From Ampelocalamus luodianensis (Eukaryota; Streptophyta; Magnoliopsida; Poales; Poaceae): a DNA stretch of 64,000 bases. A model generated the notes under the pieces. The model was not told the DNA's origin. It made no database searches and worked only from the letters and a program-made list of their open reading frames with translations. The position numbers and the translations under genes are program-made. The stretch is from contig CM070620.1 in assembly GCA_036346255.1 (NCBI GenBank), positions 16,418,671-16,482,670 on the forward strand, read 5' to 3'. Shown in pieces: positions 24,542-37,225 of the stretch (position 1 is the first letter of the stretch; the number at the start of each line of letters is the position of its first letter).

Positions 24542-25554
24542 ATCACTAATTGGCCGCAAGGTGTTACAAATTGGTTGTGACTAGATCTAAACTGGTCATA
24601 TGGAGATATGAGCTGGTCGTAAGTGATAAGGACTTGGTCGCAGATCATATTGCATAAGATTCATCCGATATAATATTTATGTGTATTCGGGAGTCGCTTT
24701 GTCCTGCTAGGAACCGCTACTGACTTGTGATCGAAAAGGAGTTTTCGAGTCACAACGATTACGCATAAACCTATAGGTTCACACACTTAACGGGTTGTAA
24801 CAAACTAGTTCGGGTAGAATTCGTTATGGGTTCTTTATAAGGGATGCATGGGCTGTTGGGATAGCGAGTCACACCACGAAACCCTAGCCACCATCTCACG
24901 AAGGTCTGCCATGCACGCTGGTGCTAGCACGCCCGGTGTGCGACGTTCTACCCCTGGACGTGTAGATATCATAACGACGTTGTTGTGATTGCTGCTGCAC
25001 TGATTAATGACGATCTATGACCTATGCAAGGAACATGATAGGTTGCTAGAGGAGACAATTGGTGCTAAGGACGTTGGACGATCAACTACCACCACTACAT
25101 CGATGTGCTGCACGTTGGATCGGGCTGCTCCAACTCTTCTTTCACTGTACTGCGTATCTAGTGGTAATAATTTATGATCTCTTACTTACACAGCTTCCTG
25201 GTTTACGTGGAAGAATTTTGAATTACGTGTTAGTGTAGTCTACTCGTATCCCTTCAATAATTCCATAACTTTTAGCTAATTTCCAAAATTTAGCTCAACT
25301 CACCGTGCACTGAATCGCTATGGCTAGACGGATCGTCGCCACCAAAAGCCCAGTCTAACCGCCAACCCTTGGCAAGTCGACTACGCCACGGTAATAGGGC
25401 ACCGATCTGACCGCCATGGTGTGGCGATCATCATGCCTTCCCTTCACGAAAAACACCCTTTATGGTCTTTTCAGTTAAACTTTACCTAGTTTAGTATCTA
25501 GTTTTCATTTGCAACGGCACCTAGTGCGAACACATGCCCAAACACGCATACACA

Positions 25555-27600
25555 AGTGTTGGATGTCTATTTACCCCATTCTCCCAAGGCCAGTAAGACC
25601 GCCTAGCTATCTCCTGTCAATAGACCAACTTTTGCAAAATAAAGAGCTAACTCTCCAAACTCTTCGATAACGATGCTAATTGTTCATCACCAGATGTAAG
25701 ATCAAACCACGTGGTCTCTACATTACAACAGTACTAGAAATTAAATCTTGGGTGAGCATCTCCAAAGCTCGACTGGCAACATCTCGAATTTCTTCTTGCA
25801 TGCAGAGGCGAGACAACATTACCTAACAAGAATCCTAGGGATCTATGGCACATGAAACACCTAACAATAACTAGGTGCCCTCGTTGTCATAAACATGCTT
25901 GCATTTGGATGCATGGTGAGTCGGTGGGGTGCTCGGTATACAGAGCACCTCCAATTTTTTAAAAATTATTTTGTATACTTTTATTTTGCTATAATTTCAA
26001 TTGAAATTGGACTCGATTACAATTTAATAAACTTAAGAGAATTATATCAAATTGTATTCTATGCCATTTTTCAGATTTTGTAGACAGTCTGACACATTTT
26101 TTTCTCTACCTATATGACTCCATGTGAATGATACGAAAGTGTTTTATTTTATTTACCTCTTAGAAACTTCTTTAGTTTCTAACTCAAAAATCAAGTATCC
26201 AATACTATATTTGTCTGCACCATTATGACCATCACAATGAGTGCAATGATTCAAAATTAATAGATATTTTGCTTACAAATTCTGAAGACATATGCGACGT
26301 AAATAGGCCGCATCAATGCTAGTGTACTAAGTATAGACGTACTAAAACCATATGTGTTTTTTTTCGAGTAGTAGGGTACGTGAACTTTCATACAGGCCAT
26401 GTGGTATACCAATAAAAATTTATGAAAGGGTTACACATTTTTAATAATATGTTTACGCATTTAAAACTTATTTATCAATGTTAGTAATTGTTATCATCAT
26501 CACTCCATAAAATTAAATTGTTTCACAACTAAATGTGTAAAGTAGTCAGTTGAAACCCAATTTATTATATAGAAACATTAAGTATCATGTGAATACAATA
26601 TTTATGAATACATGATTTACCCGACGCTAACCTTCGTTTATCCAATAATTACTTAATAATCACATCTTTATCATCTATAGTGCATCTCTAATACAAATTT
26701 TCTAACTCCGCTACTGGCTGGATGGGAAGCGAGCCATGCCCAATCCATCCTTTTGACACAGTAAAGCAACAACTATCGTCCATACATGGTACGGCAGTTG
26801 GTCATAATCTCCCTCGGAGTTAGTGAAGTACTCGTGAGCGATGATGCAATTTGGATTCACTTGGGATTGTGTAATCGCCCATTCACCCTTATCGATTGCA
26901 TGTATCTAGCTATGGTTAGAGGTTGGCGTGCCTGCAGTCTCTGGACAACCAAGTTTAAGTCGACAAGCAAAAAGAAAGAGAAAAAAGATCAAAACAAGTA
27001 CATCTTGCATGATCTCCATCTGCCATTGACAATTCATCCAAGTGGCTTAGTTAGAACTTACATCTAACGATTCTTCAGTGCTTCGGCGTCATTAGAGTTC
27101 AGACCCAGACAATGTCTCTAACCTCAAGCCCCACCGGAGCCCAGCACGCACCGATCGCATGACCTTTCATGTCAAACCATAACTTTTCTATGTACAAACC
27201 AATGATGGGTCAAATCAGGAAGTGTGACTTCCTGTCTGTAACTGCACGCACGCACGTACCAGTGCAACAACTGAACGACTTTACGCATCAGATTAAACGA
27301 GATGTATGTTTTTAATGGACTCTGTAGATGTACGTTACTAGTTCCGCAGCGGATCTAAACACTGTGTCCAAGTGCTCGATTTGTTAAATCGGCACATGAC
27401 TCCTTGGTCGTCCCCGCCGACCACGAACATAAAAGGGTGGACACGACGTCACCACGCGCGGTGACCAGGCTCTCCATCCATGGGCAACGGCCGGCTGGGG
27501 AAAGTTACCCGCGCGCACGGCACAAGGGGTCCCAGCCAACCACCCTCCACTGCTGCTAGGTGCGAGGGTGGTACGTGCGCACGCGAGAGCTGGGAAGTTT
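25555..27600. other. Unassigned intergenic DNA
   Basis: Low-complexity, mostly AT-rich sequence without a convincing ORF, splice pattern, terminal repeats or RNA gene. A short GC-rich patch lies at about 27410-27600. Confidence 0.5.
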
Positions 27601-29015
27601 TGGGCTGTTTTAGTTTTTTTTTTAGCAAAATAGGAAAAATAGCTATTGCGAATAAAATTGCAAAATAGTATAATAATATTGGCAGGTTTAGCAAATATTC
27701 AGATATAATTCTAGTAATAATTATGATAATTAAAACATATTTTCAGCAGCATATAAATGGCAAAATTGATATATAAATATGTAATTTCTTCATATCAATT
27801 AAACATGATAAGGTGCTCAAAAGATAGGACTGTAAAACATATAAAATCAGCATAATGATCAGATTTAAATGTTTGTTTATTGCTCTCAGATGTCGAGTTG
27901 CACAAGATAAAATCTTGTCCCTCACGACACTTGTCAAAGTTTAATCACAAATTGAATATGACAATTACTTTGAAATAGAATATGCATTGAGCTCAAAATA
28001 AAAACTTGCTACTCTAATTAGTCATGTTCATGCAAATCATCAATTCTAACCTCAATGGATAGCAAGTAATTGATTCTAATACTCAAAAATGTCAATTGAC
28101 AAGAAGTATAATAGTGGCTGAAATTGAATCACAATGAACGAAGATAGAACCAAATGAATCACAGCAAATCACCGAAAACATAAGGTACTGAATGAATCAC
28201 AGTGACAACAATCATACAACCGAATGAACCAATTGTACTGGACAATAGAAAACAACAAGTAATATCCTAGCTCAAGACCAATTTATACTCAATTATCACA
28301 TTCAATCTCAATTTAACATCAATTCATCATCGAGTACTAACCGAGCCCACAACATCACCAAGCAAAGTCTCCCAGTGCTAGACAATAATACAAAAGTAAT
28401 TCAACTAGCATGGCGCACTTACCAAAGTAATGCAAACTGAAAAACAAAGAACTCACGAAGCGGATGACACTCGAAGCCACTGAGTAGAACCGGGCAAGGC
28501 ACGTGAAAGCGTTGACTCAGAAACTAAATCGATGGTTGTGCCACGATGAACAGACAAGGTCATCGGAGATACAATACCAATCTACAATTCGGGACACACA
28601 AAATTGTGAAGTCAAGGTACAGGAGAATGTCACACAAGAACCATAGAAAAATGCACCGACCGAATGTACCCAAGGAGCAAGCAATCACCATTGATATGAA
28701 GCCTTCTCTCCCAAATCAAGCCCGAGCCGGCCGGGTCCAAGCCTCAATGGCGCAACACCCCAATTTCCTCACCGCGACCTCAACAGGGAGATGGTGCAAG
28801 GAACCGAACGGGGAGTGCACAAGGAGGAGGAGCCGGACCTCACTGCCAACGGTGTCGTGACCAACTACGGCGGCTGCAGCTCACACACCTCAAAACTGAA
28901 ACCAAATCGAAAGAGAGGAAGAACCAAAAGGGGGGAAGCTCACTGTGTACCGGGTGAAGAAAGAAGAAGAAGAAGGGAGGCTGCCTTAAGAGGAGGAGGA
29001 GGCTGTGCTACCGTT
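27601..29015. other. Unassigned repeat-like DNA
   Basis: AT-rich sequence to about 28500, then a GC-rich purine-heavy tract to 29015. The AT-then-GC layout resembles a long gypsy LTR read on the minus strand, but no ends, duplication or matching copy was found. No gene seen. Confidence 0.3.
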
Positions 29016-30459
29016 TGTAGGATCAAGGATGACCGACTAGAGGGGGTGAAGGAGGTTTAAAAAAACTTGTTTTCTAATTAACAAGTTTAGCAAGTATATT
29101 CTATTAAAGAATTTTTAGCACAATTCAAGATACATGTTAAAAGCTTTCGCCAAGACACCTCAACTCTATGTCAATACTAAATACAATTCTAGCTTAAGCA
29201 ATTCTACACAATAGGTTGCTAGAAATGTAAATACGGAAATAGTAATGACAAGGGAGATAAACCATAATGACAACAAGTGATGTTTTTCCCGTTACATCGA
29301 AGACTTGTCGATCTTCACTAATCCACGTTGAGGAAACTTAAACGAATCAAGTCAGCTCCACACGAGCACTTCCCTCGATCACTAGAGTTGCTCTTCCTCC
29401 TCTCCGGAGATGGTGAGCACAACACCACTTCACAAGCGTTGCCGGGTTACTTCACAATCTTCTTTGAAAAGATCACCGCACAAACTCTTCTTCAAGCCGT
29501 TTAGGTGCTGGCAAGCGCCAAGAGTAATAAACCATAGCTTTTGCTTGAAGAAAACAAGTGCCAAAAGGATCAACCAATGATGCAATGCACTTAAATACTC
29601 TCAACTACCTTCAAATGTGAAATATTAGCAAATAGGTAGTAGAGAGTGCACTAGAGGCTCAAATATATTCAATGAGGTCCAAAGTTCTGTGCTTGGTGCA
29701 GATGAGGAGGTATTTATAGTCCTCGACTGCAAAACTAGCCGTTTGAAGCAATTCTCTAAAAAAATCAGTACTTGCGGTAGTACCACTGTAGAAACCCAAT
29801 ACTACCGCACTCACTATTCAACGGTCGACTATTGTTTATTAAATCCTTCTGAACTAGCTGTTATAAAATGGTGTGGTACTACCGCCCTCATAAGATCCAG
29901 TACTACCGATTTCCAGGGGTTAAAGAATCAAGAAAAACACCTTCTCTGAAAATTATGTACCGCCATGTAAACATCGGTCCTACCGCACAGCGGTAGTACC
30001 GCTCATGACATGTGGTCATATCGTTTCTCAGGGGAGAAGAAAACTCCCAAAAACATGCTCTTTAGAATATACGTACCACCAACTAGAATTCGGTCCTACC
30101 ACTCTGCGGTAGTACCGCTTATCAACTGCGGTCATACCGATTTTACTGAACTAAATTCTAGACACAATTCTAAATGCAATGCATAACATTTGGTTGATCA
30201 AAATGACACAAAATAAATCCTTAAGCTACTAGCCATGATCCCTTTTTATAGTACGGTATCTAGCCAACAAATCTGGTCTTTTCTCCAAACACCGAGACCG
30301 GTAAAAAAAACTATAAATGGATCCTTAAGCTATACATTACCTTTACCTTCAGCCATGTCAGTCTTTTATCATCTTTGCATTCCCATTTCTATGTCATCCT
30401 TCAAACTCTGGGACTAAATCTTTAAAACATCCTCGCAAATATATTAGTCACATAACACA
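29016..30459 (-). mobile_element. SIRE-like copia LTR (minus strand)
   Basis: It starts on the plus strand with TGTAGGATCAAGGATG followed by gactagagggggtgaa, the reverse complement of a typical SIRE-type LTR end (families B and C in this window end ..tagtcgccttttcggt..). The interior holds many copies of the palindromic motif gcggtagtaccgc and variants (29770-30135), also found in LTR B at 35460-35640. The other end is placed at ..CATAACACA by TG..CA logic; the flanks CCGTT and TTGTT do not match well, so the boundary is uncertain. About 1444 bp, no coding. Confidence 0.55.
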
Positions 30460-30777
30460 TTGTTGATGTTAATTACAAAATTCATTTTTATGGGCCTAGA
30501 TGCTTTCAATCGCTTGTGGCAACGGCGCTGTCTTGCCAGGGCCTGCCCATTTGCATCTGTGTGTCGCCATTCGCAGAGGGGAAAACCCCAGCCGCGCGCC
30601 TCTGTTAGGATTGGAGACAAAGTCTCCAACCTTATCCTTCCCTTCTTTCTCAATGGCAGGTGGCCCCACCTTCTATTTTCCTTTTCCTTTTCCTTTTTTC
30701 CTTTTGTCTTTTCTCTAATTGAGAAATTACCAAATAACCCTCAAAATACAACAAATAGCACCTCTATCGTGCAAAAA

Positions 30778-30930
30778 TATCGCGGTAGGCCAAGTACCGC
30801 AGACACAGACCGTGATAGGACGCGTGGCGAGCTCCCAACCGATGGTAGGCGGCCTGTTGCGCACTCAGACCGCGGTAGGTCACCTGCCACATGTCCAGTC
30901 CATGGTAGGGCCTGCACCTGCCTGCTGACC
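30778..30930 (+). repeat. 30-bp-period minisatellite, five units
   Basis: Core motifs of the form c(g/a)(c/t)gg/atagg recur at exactly 30781, 30811, 30841, 30871 and 30901. Because 30 is a multiple of three, the frame starting at 30719 reads a 10-residue periodic peptide: ..AVGQVPQTQ, TVIGRVASSQ, PMVGGLLRTQ, TAVGHLPHVQ, SMVGPAPAC. It is flanked by homopolymer-rich DNA (ttccttttccttttcc before it). Nothing else suggests a protein-coding gene. Confidence 0.75.
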
Positions 30931-33900
30931 TGCTATCTGCTAGGAGCTCGTCACGCGTCCTGCCACCGTCTGGATCAATAGCACGTGGCTTGTCGTGCCA
31001 TTTTCATGCGGTAGGAATGTTATTTTTATAATTTTGTTCACGAGGGAGGGGGCTATTTTTACTATTTTGTTTCAAAAAGTTACATTTTAGCAAAAATAAA
31101 AACTTTGAGGTGTGGGTGCCACGATCGTGCACATCTGACTTCCCAAGCTTGTCTTCCTCGTGCGTGTAGCCCTCTAATTTGCTAGAGCAATTAGCCTTGC
31201 AACCGGTTGCACCGTGATGTGGGACTTGCCAAGTTACAACGATTTGGGTTTGGGGAACAAAAGAGAGCTTGCACGCTGCACCAAGCAGGTCTAGACACCC
31301 TTTGCTTGGCGGTTCTAAAGCTAGGCGGGTTGTGTCAAGCGTCAATTTCAGAAGTAAGCAGTGCAGGTCATTTGTAAGGTCTAGTTAGTGATTAGCCGAA
31401 AGGAATTTGCTAGTGCTCGAATGGTACCATGAGCGAAAGAAAATTGGACGCCTTGTCCAGTCCACCACATCTTGACATGCCACAACCATCCATTCCTTCT
31501 CCCCTGTGGGACCCCAAAATCGAATCCGTTTCCAGTCAAGAGATTATGCCAGAGGCAGAACTCTTAACAGGAAAAGAGCATGATTTCAAGTTTCCGGATA
31601 TGTCTCGCATTAGCTCCCAAGATCAATGGTTAATGCGCACATATCCTGAACAACATGGTACACATTCATACACAAGTCATACATTATTAAAAAGGTAACT
31701 TACATGACTAGGATTCTTATCCATAATTTACATGAGTGACCAGACGGTCAACTAAAACATTAGCAAAAGTATGCAGCGGAAAAGGATTATAAAACACCAA
31801 AAGGTCCATCCAAGTGTGCCTATCTCCCAAAAGCAACTGAGTGGAGGTAGAAACAATATTATTCGTTAGCATCACCGAAGTCAGTGCTAACGAATTGGTC
31901 ACTAGCGTAGTCTTCCTCACTTGAAACAAGTCATCAATCCAATTGAGTACAGAAGGTACTCGCAAGTCTTACACAAACTAATAAAAGGAAGTGTAGGAGA
32001 GGTGCTATACAAAGGATATGAGATTATACATGCTAAGGCTGTCCAAAGAATGGTTATAATGGCATAAGTTTTGCATAAAACAACAAGTTGATTCCTACAC
32101 ATGCTAATTTACAAAGGCAATTTAGTAAACTCAATTTGGACCAAAAGGATTTAGTGACAATAAGATAAACAAATATCAAACAATACTAAAGTGGCAAACC
32201 TGCTTTGATAAACTAGAATGCATGACAACCCTTTCATGCTGATACCAAGTTGTGCCCATGTCAAGCTTTAATTTAAGAGTCTAACGATGATGTCAATCAA
32301 AACCAAGTGTCGTCCATGACCGTGGACACGGCTATTTGAATAGTTTAATACCTGTAGGGTGTACATCTTTACCCACGACTTGATCAGCCCGTAAGCCTCC
32401 GGATAATGACACACTTCCTTTGGTGTGCCGGCAGGGGAAAACAAGACTCGGTATTTTTCAGCAATATGATCTTATTGAGTCAAGGCACTCATACGAGACG
32501 AAATCTCGCTTAGTACAAGCTACTGATAGAACTCGCTAAGCATGGCATGCATGTTATGTTGGAAATACCGATACAATTGTACAGAAAAGAAAACAATGTT
32601 CACTTGCACTTTAAAAAAGATTGTATCGGCTCCTACAAACATATGATCAAACACATTTGTAGTCCTCATGCCACGTGTGTCTCAACCTAATAAAATCCTC
32701 CCCTTACTTGACCAAGCGGCGCCCATACACCGCGTGTGGAAGTACGTAAGGTACTTGGAATGACAGCTCAAAGTTCGATCCTTAGCGACCCAGACAAGTC
32801 TTTCCACTGAACCTGATTCTCGTGCACGAAGGCACCCACCCTACTAGCCACTTATCCAGATCAAAACCAGTTTTAAATGTACAAAATGTTGATTCAAAAA
32901 CTAGATTCAAAAATCTGAATAAAAACATAAGGATAAAATGTTCAGTGTTTCCCATGGTTGACAGGTTAATCTCATCAACCGAACTAGCGTATCTACTGAC
33001 TAGTAGGACTAAGCAACAATATCTATAAAGAGTAAATAAACACATGACAACTAACTTAAGCATAATTGTATGGAAATATCAAGGATAACCACAAGAGGTA
33101 GGACTTAACTAACTAAACTCGAAAAGTAATGATATAACAAAATAGCATGCATGCAATTATCATTGCAATTTGAAATACTAAATTATAAAATCTGGGATCA
33201 AGATGATTCAAGAGGATGTTTGCCTTGTTGATATTCCACTTGTTCCACCTCGGGATTTTCAGGTATGAAATCACTCACGTCTGTCAACTCTGAATTTAGA
33301 AAATAACAACGACGAATAAACATCGAGAAAATCTTAAAATACAAAATGCAATAAATTTATACAGCAGTGAGGTTCTAATTTTTTATGAATTTATATAGAA
33401 AATTTAGTTCATTTGGAGTTCATGTGAATTTTCTATGAATTTTATAAAGTTAATGTTATTATTGTGCTTTTAATTTAATTATCCAAATTTTCTGTAATAG
33501 AGACAAAGTTCAAACCTATTCCATATTAAAGTTTAGTAAAAATGAAAATTAACAAAATTGATTTCACTTCATTTGGAGTTAAGATGATTTACTTATGAAT
33601 TTTTTAACTTTAAATCATTATTCAATGTACAAGTAATCTATTTCGAAATTTCTAAATGCAATAAATACTTTTTGTGCACGGGTTAACCTAGCCGCAGTCG
33701 CTTACAGACGGGACCCCAGGTCAAGCGTGGACTCGGACAAAATTGACCAGCCCCAGTCGATATGACGCCGAAGGCGTATTCCATGTAATACATCTTCAAA
33801 TTATTGAAAGATAGCGTACTTTCGATCGAAGCGTATTAGAAATACGTTTTCCTTTACTGAAAGCACACTACGCGAATCTACTCAATCACTTAACTAGTCA

Positions 33901-35297
33901 TATGGGCCCACACGTCAGCAAGTCATTAAGACATTACATCAAACTAAACGACACTTAAGGGCTAAACCGACAATGATTATAACTAATCATCTAGCTACAG
34001 TATTGTCGATTGTTCCGACAACAGAGCACCCTATAGCCGTGAGCTTCCCCAGTGGCTCGTCGACGCAGTGGTCCATGGTGGACAAAACTAAGACCAAAAA
34101 TGGATTCACAATAGCCTTGCGGTTCTACTGGTGGCTGGAGTTTGGCCGTCGGCGAACTCTAGCAGCGACGCGACATGAAGATGCGGCGGTGCATCTATGG
34201 CACAAGTGGACACGCCAACCCGGCAGTGCATTCAACTCGGCCAAGGACGCAAAAGAACAAAGACGATCCAACGAACGTACCTGAACCATGAAAATGGCCG
34301 GAGGATCACTGAGGTGCTCCGGCGACGTGTGATCGAACGACAACAAGATGAGCTTCACGACCGTTAACTGAGCAAGGAATCAAGAAATGGATTGTTGGAA
34401 AAGGTTACAATGACCCATTAGATGGTAATACGAACGGAATTGAAGCATAACCCACGGGCGAAGATGGAGTTAAAGGGGATGATTTCGACAAGAAAAGCGA
34501 GCTACAAAATCCAGGCAATCCTGTACACCAATGAACAAATTGATTGACAGGGTAAATACTTCCTATATAAGGCGCGTGATGACACACTTGAGCATGGATA
34601 GAACTCACGGATGCACGGATGACACGTCGGTGGCATTTAGGCGTGCTTTGGACAAGTCGAAGGACAACCTTGTGGTCCAGGGCTACGATCAAAGATAAGG
34701 ACTCAAATTAGTATGATGCACGGTATGGGAATAGAAGAAAGATGGCACAAGAACCGGAGGATCTGCTGTAGGGTAGGCGAAGAAGCGATGGCCTCTTACG
34801 CTCGTAGAGAGAGGTGGTGAGGCGTTTGATGTCATTCCTCAACGAAAAATGCGACATCGTCATCTTTGTGGTGGCTTCCTAGATGGACACGGCGATGGTG
34901 GCCAAACGACATCACCATGCATGGGCGGTGGTGCGGACGCATGACACCTCACTTTGGCGCACAGTGCGGCGTGGCACGACGAAGCGGTGAAGCGACGAAG
35001 AGATGAGGGGACTGATGAGCGGGCCCGGCTTGTTAGTCGCAGCAGCGAAGTGGTGCGATTGAACTCGGGTTCGCGCGATGTCGGGCGGTCCAAACATTTC
35101 AAGAGTTTTGGTTCGGACAATCCGAAAGGGTTAGGATTAGGTTAACTGTTGACCGAAAGGAATTCAAATTCTTTTAGTTTGACCAATAAATGAAAATACT
35201 AAATAAATTTATAAAAATCTAAAACTTTTTAGAGAGGCTTCTGGAATAATTATGAACTCATATAAATTTTATAAACACATTGTTCAATGTTTAATTG

Positions 35298-37171
35298 TGT
35301 GGATATCAGGGGGTATTTACATGATCTTAGGATGATGAGACAATTGGCAATAGCTTTGAAGTTTTGTCGAAAGTGGCGGTTTCAGTAAGTGTCAGGATAA
35401 TCGGTCATTCCGACGTATAAGTCACGGTACGACCGCGATGCGATTGTACCGGCTTTGAAAGGGCGGTAGTACCGCAGTGCGGTAATACCGAAAGTTGCTT
35501 GGTGGTTGCAAATTTCCAGAGAGCTTGTTTTTAGGGATTTTAGAAATTCTTCGAGAGCGGTACGACCGCAATGCTGAGAGCGGTACTACCGTGATGCGGT
35601 AGTACCTGGAATGACTTGGCGGTAGTACCGCATTTGCACTGAATGTTGATTCTTTCAGAGAATTGATTATGGGATAGGCTATATCCTTGTTTGTCTTTGT
35701 ATATGAGTTGCATATTACATGTTTTGAGCAAACGTGGGTCAAGTTGTGAAGAACTTGTTCCCGGAGACGATTTCTCTGTCTATTGCTGTGCAGGTGGCTT
35801 GCAGGTCAACGACGGTCAACGGCGAGGAGGATCGGGACTAAGCTTGGAGAGCTGAGGTCCAGAACGATCATGGATGCCGGGTGAGGTCAAGTGACTCAAG
35901 CGTGGCGCAGGATGGACGAGGATGATCGAACAGGTAGTTCAATGCAGCTGGTTGGATCAAGCGGCGCGGGGGTCGGTGCAAGTGCCTTGGTGGTTCTGGT
36001 GGGATCCGGACAGGAGAGACTTGCCGACATGATGAGAGCCGTTGATCAACCTACACGTGGCGGGCGAGCGATTGCCGGCGAGATTGGACTCGGTCCGTGG
36101 AGAATGATCGAGAAGGGTATTTGGTAATTCCACCAAATCCGCCTTTGTGATCTCTTGGTTAAACCGCGCACGCAGTCGGCGCTTGGAGAAATGGTTTAGG
36201 ACAATTGAAGATGAAGGCGGCGCTTTAAAATACGTACATATGTGTCCCGTTTGTTGTTGGACCTTAGCAGGAGCCCTTAGGGTTAACTCTTCTAGAAGCT
36301 AGGCCTCTCTATAAATAGGGGTGTCTTTGGGCGACCACCTCAAGCACGTCATTGAGAAAAACCTAGTTTGTTTAGGGCTTAGGAGAGAAGGAAAGAGAGG
36401 TTAGGGTTCTAGGGATTGATTGATCGTGTGCTCATGTATTGAGTTGTATCCTCCTTGAGGAGTGGTCATGCAGACAACAATCACAAATCAATCCATGCAA
36501 GATTACTGAGATGATTCCTTTTTGTTCTTATTCTCTATTTAATGATTTTGGGGCTTTCTTTGATCCACGAGTTTTGCTTGGTTTCTTCTCTTGATTTAGC
36601 TTGCTGTGACATGTGGGAACACATCTAGGATCATCTTGATCATCAATCACCCACGAGCAAGAGTTGGATCAAGTTTTTTTTTTTGCTCGGTTTTGAACTC
36701 TCCTTGGTAAAATGGAAAAGGTCAAAACTTTGGCGTGGATCTTCACGATCGTCGCATGGAATAGGTTCCTAACATCCTTAGGAAGTTGTGTTTCGAGTTT
36801 CGTGGAGTTTGGAGTTGCGAATCAAAAGCTACGTCAATTTTTTGATTCGTTTCCAGGCTGTTTACTATTCACCCACATTTTCTTGTTCATCATGCGGTAT
36901 GATCGGCACTGTTCATCCGGTAGTTCCGAAATCGATACAGTGCCACTATTCATCCGGTACTCACTCTCTCATTCATCAGTTTGTTTTTGTGTTTTTTTGT
37001 TTCTTTTAGGGTTTTGAAGAGGATTGATTCAAATCTTCCACTACGCTTATTTATATTGATCTTCGTAGTTCTTATAGCTATTGGAGTCAATATCATGTTT
37101 GAATCCGATCTTAAGCGAAAAATTGATTGAGCTCCTATTCACCCCCCTCTAGTCGCCTTTTCGGTTCTACA
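35298..37171 (+). repeat. 5' LTR of the copia element (family B)
   Basis: 1874 bp, TGTGGATATCAGG...CGGTTCTACA. It contains a cluster of palindromic gcggtagtaccgc motifs at 35460-35640 and a TATA-like tctataaatagggg at about 36308. Its second half matches 40816-41983; all of it matches 22645-24541. Confidence 0.9.
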
Positions 37172-37173
37172 AA

Positions 37174-37185
37174 TGGTATCGAGCC
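37174..37185 (+). other. Primer-binding site of the copia element
   Basis: TGGTATCGAGCC begins two bases after the LTR. It resembles the complement of the initiator tRNA-Met 3' end (usual form TGGTATCAGAGC), as in most plant copia elements, with a small change in the middle. Confidence 0.75.
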
Positions 37186-37225
37186 GGTTAGTTCTTCTCA
37201 TAGATCTTAACAGGTCTTTGGAGCC

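Larger units (their letters stand above)
21922..25256 (+). mobile_element. Solo LTR, Angela/BARE-like copia (family A, copy 2), itself interrupted
   Basis: It begins TGTTGGTAATATGCCCTAG and ends TATCCCTTCA, with a perfect duplication ATAAT at 21917-21921 and 25257-25261. Without the nested 1897-bp LTR and its duplication the LTR is 1433 bp. A TTTATAAGGG promoter-like motif is near 24834. It inserted into the family C LTR. Confidence 0.9.
19952..25554 (-). mobile_element. SIRE-like copia LTR (family C), split by nested LTRs
   Basis: The minus-strand LTR ends at 19952 (plus strand TGTTGGATCGAATAGGCG). It shares blocks with LTR family B in reverse, such as the caagttcttcacaacttgac block at about 21860 matching 23220-23245, and a gcgcc motif near 21050. 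It runs to 21921, is cut by the solo LTR at 21922-25256, and resumes at 25262. The outer end, about 25554 (..CATACACA), is a guess, because no matching duplication was found for GTATA (19947-19951). Contains no coding region. Confidence 0.6.

Noticed and set aside
30719..30928. 69-residue ORF over the 30-bp array as a protein-coding gene
   Set aside because: Only the repeat itself supports coding; no homology, promoter or splice evidence. Kept as a repeat and a finding.
31429..31698. 90-residue plus-strand ORF (MSERKLDALSSPP...) as a host gene
   Set aside because: From 31505 on it lies inside the giant LTR (duplication TCCCC at 31500-31504), so only its first 25 codons are non-element DNA. 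No domain recognised and no splice context.
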